Below are positions 7,574 through 11,217 of a stretch of 11,217 nt of DNA, one piece after another. The DNA lies in contig CAMXYS010000041.1 in NCBI GenBank assembly GCA_947253135.1, positions 1 to 11,217 on the forward strand, given 5' to 3'. The first letter of the stretch is position 1. Every line of letters begins with the position of its first letter. Both the position numbers and the translations under genes were made by a program. The notes below the pieces were generated by a model. The model had not been told where the DNA came from, searched no databases, and worked only from the letters and a program-made list of their open reading frames with translations. Source of the DNA: an uncultured Clostridia bacterium (GTDB taxonomy: Bacteria > Bacillota > Clostridia > Saccharofermentanales > Fastidiosipilaceae).

Positions 7574-7648
7574 TGGTGACCCTAACGAGAATCGAACTCG
7601 TGATTCCGCCTTGAGAGGGCGGCGTCTTAACCGCTTGACCATAGGGCC
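7574..7648 (-). tRNA. tRNA-Glu (anticodon CTC)
   Basis: The 75-nt cloverleaf includes an encoded CCA (7574-7576). The acceptor arms GGCCCTA and TAGGGTC pair with one G-U wobble. The anticodon stem CCGCC/GGCGG encloses loop CTCTCAA, which places CTC at 34-36 (plus-strand bases 7613-7615), reading the GAG glutamate codon. The T arm is ACGAG-TTCGATT-CTCGT and the discriminator base is A. The more general TTC-anticodon isoacceptor is not here and must be encoded elsewhere. The gene stands alone, with its own promoter and terminator. Confidence 0.97.
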
Positions 7649-7662
7649 GTGCAACGTGGAAA

Positions 7663-7691
7663 AGTATAACAAGCTTTCCCACGAATTACAA
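7663..7691 (-). promoter_or_regulatory. Promoter of tRNA-Glu
   Basis: On the minus strand TTGTAA (7686-7691) and TATACT (7663-7668) are separated by exactly 17 bp, a strong sigma-A-type promoter. Transcription would begin near 7655-7657, leaving a very short leader before the tRNA 5' end at 7648, as is usual for tRNA genes. Confidence 0.78.
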
Positions 7692-7719
7692 GCCTTATTT
7701 TGAACGAATACTAGGCGGT

Positions 7720-9078
7720 TTATTGGCGCTGACCTAAGGACTCGTAATGGGTCCTCTCTTGCACATTTTTATAGGCGGGGCGGATAATTCGGCCGCCCGA
7801 GATCAGCTCTTCTAAGCGGTGTGCACACCAACCTGCAATTCGGGCCGCAGCGAACATGGGTGTGAACAGAGCCTGGGGAATTCCCAACATGTCATAGACA
7901 AAGCCGGAATAAAAGTCCACATTGGCACAGACGATCTTGTCATTGGCCTTTACCTGCCGGAAGACCTCGGGCGCCATCCGCTCAGTGGTGGTATACAGCA
8001 AGTACTCATCCTCGCGCCCGCATTCATAAGCCAAGGCCCTGGCGTAGTCGCGCAGCAACTTGGCGCGCGGGTCGGAAACCGTGTAGACAGCGTGCCCGAT
8101 ACCATAGACCAGGCCGCTGCGGTCAAAGGCCTTTTTATTTAAGATATCGGAGAGATAGTCAGCGATTTCCATCTCATCTCGCCAATTTTTCACAGTTGAT
8201 TTTAAATCCTGCATCATATTGTAGGCACGGCCACTTGCACCGCCGTGCTGAGGACCTTTTAGAGAGCCAATGCCGGCCGCCATGGCAGAATAGCTGTCTG
8301 TCCCGGTTGAAGTGACACAGCGAACAGTGAAGGTAGAGTTGTTGCCGCCACCGTGCTCAGCATGCAACACCAGAGCCAAGTCCAGAATGCGGGCCTCCAA
8401 CTCAGTGAATTGTCCATCCGGACGAATTAAATGCAGGATATTTTCTGCAGTCCTAAACTCCGGCTTAGGGGCATGAATAAAGAGACTGTCCTTGTCGATA
8501 TAATGCCTTTTGGCCATGTAGGCGTAAGAGATCAAAAGCGGAAACTTGGCAATCAAGTCAAGACTTTGCCGGAATACATTGGCCACCGAAATATCATCGG
8601 GATTTTCATCATAAGGATAGAGGGCCAAGACCGTCCGAGCCAGCTTGCTCATAATATCTCGGCTGGGTGATTTAAAAATCATGTCCTCGATAAAATTTTC
8701 CGGCAAAGTGCGCCGCTCAGCCAGGTTATTTTCAAAACGAGTTAATTGGTCGCGGCTGGGCAAGACACCGTTTAAAAGCAAGTAGGCAGCCTCTTCAAAG
8801 CCGAAACGCTGTTCTTCAAAAAAGCCTTGTACCAAGTCAGTGACCGGTATACCCTGGTAGAATAGTCGCCCCTCTACCGGCAGCCTTTCCCCGTCATCCA
8901 CATAGTAAGAGAAAACTTCGCCGACTCTGGTCAAACCGACTAAAACACCGGTTCCGTTTGCATTTCTCAAACCGCGCTTAACACTAAAACGCTCGTACAA
9001 GTCAGGACTGATCCGAGCACCTGCCGGAGAAGCAAAAAAGTCTTCTGTCAAAATATCTATATCCTTCGTCTGAGTCAT
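7720..9078 (-). CDS. gltA: Citrate synthase (citrate/2-methylcitrate synthase family)
   Basis: The enzyme condenses acetyl-CoA with oxaloacetate to form citrate, the entry step of the TCA cycle. The protein is 452 residues, typical of the Clostridia branch, and appears complete. The catalytic triad is visible: His242 in LHAEHGGGNNST, His278 in GPQHGGAS and Asp388 in ANVDFYSG. The family signature GIGHAVYTVSDPRA is at 326-339. The gene lies 48 bp downstream of aconitase on the same strand with no terminator between, so the two are very likely one operon. Its ribosome binding site is modest (CAGG about 8 nt before the ATG, within AAAGGAACAGG) and falls inside a predicted hairpin. No clear terminator follows directly; readthrough would end behind the tRNA. 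A 2-methylcitrate synthase role is possible on sequence alone, but the aconitase neighbour favours citrate synthase. The symbol could also be citZ. Confidence 0.95.
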   Translation of the reverse strand: MTQTKDIDILTEDFFASPAGARISPDLYERFSVKRGLRNANGTGVLVGLTRVGEVFSYYVDDGERLPVEGRLFYQGIPVTDLVQGFFEEQRFGFEEAAYLLLNGVLPSRDQLTRFENNLAERRTLPENFIEDMIFKSPSRDIMSKLARTVLALYPYDENPDDISVANVFRQSLDLIAKFPLLISYAYMAKRHYIDKDSLFIHAPKPEFRTAENILHLIRPDGQFTELEARILDLALVLHAEHGGGNNSTFTVRCVTSTGTDSYSAMAAGIGSLKGPQHGGASGRAYNMMQDLKSTVKNWRDEMEIADYLSDILNKKAFDRSGLVYGIGHAVYTVSDPRAKLLRDYARALAYECGREDEYLLYTTTERMAPEVFRQVKANDKIVCANVDFYSGFVYDMLGIPQALFTPMFAAARIAGWCAHRLEELISGGRIIRPAYKNVQERTHYESLGQRQ

Positions 9079-9086
9079 TTACTAGA

Positions 9087-9121
9087 CCTGTTCCTTTCTT
9101 AACACAAAGCGGCCGAACAGG
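9087..9121 (-). promoter_or_regulatory. Hairpin covering the citrate synthase ribosome binding site
   Basis: In the acn-gltA gap the minus-strand RNA can fold CCTGTTC with GAACAGG (7 bp), and CTTT with AAAG above a 5-nt bulge and an 8-nt loop. The 3' arm AAAGGAACAGG is the whole purine-rich region before the citrate synthase ATG, so the fold would hide it. There is no T run, so it is not a terminator. Whether it acts in vivo is inference. Confidence 0.4.
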
Positions 9122-9126
9122 CTCCT

Positions 9127-11067
9127 TTATGCATTTTTCTTCCGCGTTAAATTCAACAATCCACCGGCCAAAAGCATGTCCGCCTGCCGGCTCGAAATCT
9201 GTAATTCAGTCAAATAAGTCTCGTTTTTCGTCACATTTTTAAGGGTGACCGGAGCGCCTTCAACTGCGGCCTTGACTTGGTCGACCGCATTTTCGAGCAG
9301 CAGCTCATCGGCCAAGTCAATGCGGTCATAATCCGTTTCGTCCTTAAAAACCAGTGGCAAAATGCCGTTGTTGACCAAATTGGCCATGTGGATCCTGGCA
9401 AAGGATTTGGCAATAACCCCCTTGACCCCTAGTTGCAAAGGCGCCAAGGCCGCATGTTCACGACTGGAACCTTGCCCATAGTTATGGCCTGCTGTGATAA
9501 AGCCGCCACCGGCTGCTTTGGCTCGGGCCGGAAACTCCGGATCGCAGGGGGTCAGGCAATAATCTGCCAAGTGCGGCACATTGGAGCGATAGGGCAAGAG
9601 TGAAGAGTCCGAAGGCATAATGTGGTCAGTTGTAATATTGTCTTCAACTTTAATCAAAGCCTGGCCCTCCACCTGATCCGGCAGGGCATGGTTGGTGGGG
9701 AAGGGCTTGATATTGGGACCTCTGACAACCTCTACCGCAGAGGGGTCTGCGGCCGGCAGTAAAACCATGCTGTCATCAACCACAAAATGGTCTGCGACCA
9801 CATTTTCCGGGGCCTTTAGATCAGTCGTTCTGGGATCGGTCAGATAACCGGTCAGAGCACTGACAGCAGCAGTCTCCGGGCTGACCAGGTAAACCGAGGC
9901 CGACTTGGTGCCAGACCGCCCATAGAAGTTGCGGTTGATCGTCCGCAAAGACACGGCGCCGGTGCGCGGCGACTGCCCCATACCGATGCAGGGTCCACAG
10001 CCCGACTCCAGAATTCTGGCCCCGGCCATAATCATATCTGCTAAAGAGCCGTCCTGGGCCAGCATGGTTAAAACTTGCCGTGAACCCGGTGCAATGACCA
10101 GGGAAACATGTTCCGCAATTGTTCTCCCCCTCAAAATATCCGCCACCTTATGCATATCAGACAAGGATGAGTTGGTACAGCTGCCGATGTGGACTTGGTC
10201 AACACTCAAATCTTTAATCGCCGCTACAGCCTCAACATTGTCCGGGCTGTGAGGACAGGCTACCAGAGGCTCTAAGCTGCCCAGGTCAATCTCCAATCTT
10301 TTGTCATAGTGACAGCCGGGGTCAGCCTGCAAGGGGCGATAGTCATCACCCCGTTCTTGTGCCTCCATAAAGGCCTTGGTCACCTCGTCGCTGGGGAAGA
10401 TAGAAGTGGTTGCCCCTAACTCCGCCCCCATATTGGTGATTGTAGCCCGCTCAGGAACAGACAAGGTATCTACGCCCGGGCCTGTATATTCAACAATATA
10501 ACCAACCCCGCCCTTGACCGACAGGCGACGCAAAACTTCTAAGATAATATCCTTGGCTGAAACCCAGGGTTTGAGCCGACCGGTCAGATGCACCTCCAAG
10601 ATTTGGGGCATGGTGATGTAATAAGGGCCTCCGCCCATGGCTACGGCCACGTCTAAACCGCCTGCTCCGATCGCCAACATGCCGATGCCTCCACAGGTCG
10701 GAGTGTGGCTGTCAGATCCCAGTAGGGTACCGCCGGGGATGCCATAGCGCTCAATATGCACCTGGTGGCAAACACCGTTGCCGGGTCTTGAAAAACGAAT
10801 ACCGTGCTTGGCCGTCACTGTTTCAATATATTTGTGATCATCGGCATTTTCAAAGCCGGTCTGCAGCATATTGTGGTCTATATAAGCGACGGACAGGTCT
10901 GTTTTAACCTGATCCAAACCTAGCGCTTCAAACTGCAGATAGGCCATCGTGCCAGTTGAATCTTGGGTCAGAGTTTGGTCAATTCGAATGGCAACTTCTG
11001 TTCCCTTCTCCATTGTGCCCGACACCAGGTGTTCCTTAATAATCTTTTCTGCCAATGTATAAGCCAT
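9127..11067 (-). CDS. acn: Aconitate hydratase (aconitase)
   Basis: Aconitase isomerises citrate to isocitrate through cis-aconitate using a [4Fe-4S] cluster. From the ATG at 11065-11067 the protein has 646 residues, the length of the compact single-chain aconitases found in many anaerobes and shorter than AcnA (about 900). The cluster ligands are Cys297 (GSCTNS) and Cys357/Cys360 (SGCGPC). Other family motifs are DQTLTQD (30-36), GSDSHT (117-122), the swivel-domain GSSREH (533-538) with catalytic Ser/Arg, and SFARIHMANL (555-564). GGGAGG 6 nt upstream fixes this start; an ATG 12 codons further upstream lacks a ribosome binding site. It is followed 48 bp later by citrate synthase in a likely operon. 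Isocitrate dehydrogenase, often the third member, is not in the window. Homoaconitase or isopropylmalate dehydratase is much less likely given the fused swivel and the neighbour. Confidence 0.95.
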   Translation of the reverse strand: MAYTLAEKIIKEHLVSGTMEKGTEVAIRIDQTLTQDSTGTMAYLQFEALGLDQVKTDLSVAYIDHNMLQTGFENADDHKYIETVTAKHGIRFSRPGNGVCHQVHIERYGIPGGTLLGSDSHTPTCGGIGMLAIGAGGLDVAVAMGGGPYYITMPQILEVHLTGRLKPWVSAKDIILEVLRRLSVKGGVGYIVEYTGPGVDTLSVPERATITNMGAELGATTSIFPSDEVTKAFMEAQERGDDYRPLQADPGCHYDKRLEIDLGSLEPLVACPHSPDNVEAVAAIKDLSVDQVHIGSCTNSSLSDMHKVADILRGRTIAEHVSLVIAPGSRQVLTMLAQDGSLADMIMAGARILESGCGPCIGMGQSPRTGAVSLRTINRNFYGRSGTKSASVYLVSPETAAVSALTGYLTDPRTTDLKAPENVVADHFVVDDSMVLLPAADPSAVEVVRGPNIKPFPTNHALPDQVEGQALIKVEDNITTDHIMPSDSSLLPYRSNVPHLADYCLTPCDPEFPARAKAAGGGFITAGHNYGQGSSREHAALAPLQLGVKGVIAKSFARIHMANLVNNGILPLVFKDETDYDRIDLADELLLENAVDQVKAAVEGAPVTLKNVTKNETYLTELQISSRQADMLLAGGLLNLTRKKNA

Positions 11068-11073
11068 ATTTTT

Positions 11074-11079
11074 CCTCCC
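11074..11079 (-). promoter_or_regulatory. Aconitase ribosome binding site
   Basis: GGGAGG on the minus strand lies 6 nt before the ATG at 11065-11067, near-ideal strength and spacing. It decides the start against the in-frame ATG at 11101-11103. Confidence 0.85.
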
Positions 11080-11130
11080 GGGCAAGCTCCGTGTCCACAG
11101 CATAGATAACAGCTAAGACCCGCAAGCTGT

Positions 11131-11159
11131 AATTAAAATTATGCATCCCAATCGATCAA
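11131..11159 (-). promoter_or_regulatory. Possible promoter of the acn-gltA unit
   Basis: On the minus strand TTGATC (4 of 6 matches to TTGACA) is followed after 16 bp by TTTAAT, or after 17 bp by TTAATT, in the A+T-rich stretch around 11131-11140. The leader would be about 60 nt. It overlaps the end of the possible upstream reading frame. Moderate to weak support; the positions are approximate. Confidence 0.3.
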
Positions 11160-11216
11160 AAGAGCGCCCTGATAATTTTTAAATCGGCGCAAACGAATGA
11201 CGTTTTGCCCTTTTCT
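11139..11216 (-). CDS. Possible C-terminal tail of an upstream gene (partial, unidentified)
   Basis: From the right edge one minus-strand frame stays open for 25 codons and ends in TAA. It reads RKGQNVIRLRRFKNYQG then ALLIDWDA, a balanced composition that looks like real protein. The other two minus-strand frames also stay open for some distance (about 12 and 19 codons), so the evidence is thin. If real, the gene ends 71 bp before aconitase on the same strand. I cannot assign a family from so short a tail. Confidence 0.35.
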   Translation of the reverse strand, partial: RKGQNVIRLRRFKNYQGALLIDWDA

Positions 11217-11217
11217 C

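Noticed and set aside
7478..7672. 64-codon minus-strand reading frame across the tRNA region
   Set aside because: It overlaps the whole tRNA-Glu and its terminator, has no ribosome binding site and no protein-like pattern.
11068..11103. Upstream in-frame ATG for aconitase
   Set aside because: The 12 added residues cover the GGGAGG ribosome binding site of the downstream ATG and do not resemble an aconitase N-terminus.
11111..11132. ACAGCT/AGCTGT inverted repeat before aconitase
   Set aside because: Six-base arms with a 10-nt loop and no T run; too weak to call a terminator or operator.

Overview
This window looks like ordinary chromosomal housekeeping DNA from a low- to mid-GC Gram-positive bacterium, most likely an anaerobic member of the Clostridia. 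The reasons are a ClpE-type Clp ATPase with an N-terminal zinc finger, a FAD oxidoreductase of a type I associate with Firmicutes, strong GGAGG-type ribosome binding sites and sigma-A-like promoters. I cannot name the genus. No mobile element, CRISPR array, phage gene or rRNA was seen.

Layout from left to right. Positions 1-324 (minus) are the N-terminal 108 codons of a FAD-dependent oxidoreductase that runs off the left edge. Diverging from it is argJ (553-1758, plus), glutamate N-acetyltransferase/ornithine acetyltransferase of arginine synthesis. argJ converges with a ClpE-like unfoldase gene (1923-4463, minus), and a 14-bp-stem hairpin that can terminate in both directions lies between them. 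Upstream of clpE, on the same strand, is uvrA (4554-7436, minus), the damage-recognition ATPase of nucleotide excision repair. Next come a strong terminator, a tRNA-Glu(CTC) gene (7574-7648, minus) and its own well-formed promoter. The right part is a two-gene unit on the minus strand: aconitase (9127-11067), then citrate synthase (7720-9078), 48 bp apart. At the right edge a 25-codon open tail (minus) may be the end of another gene.

How the genes fit together. Aconitase and citrate synthase give the first two steps from oxaloacetate and acetyl-CoA towards isocitrate, the oxidative branch that anaerobes often use to make 2-oxoglutarate and glutamate. ArgJ acts on acetylated glutamate and ornithine, and the lone tRNA decodes a glutamate codon. 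This glutamate theme is suggestive only, because the genes lie in different transcription units. UvrA and ClpE are a repair and protein-quality pair that could share a transcript.

I found no convincing new biological system. The points most worth a second look are the ClpE-like protein's long acidic-then-arginine-rich linker in place of a Clp N-domain, a hairpin that would bury the citrate synthase ribosome binding site, the four-cysteine cluster in the FAD oxidoreductase, and short palindromes upstream of argJ and uvrA.
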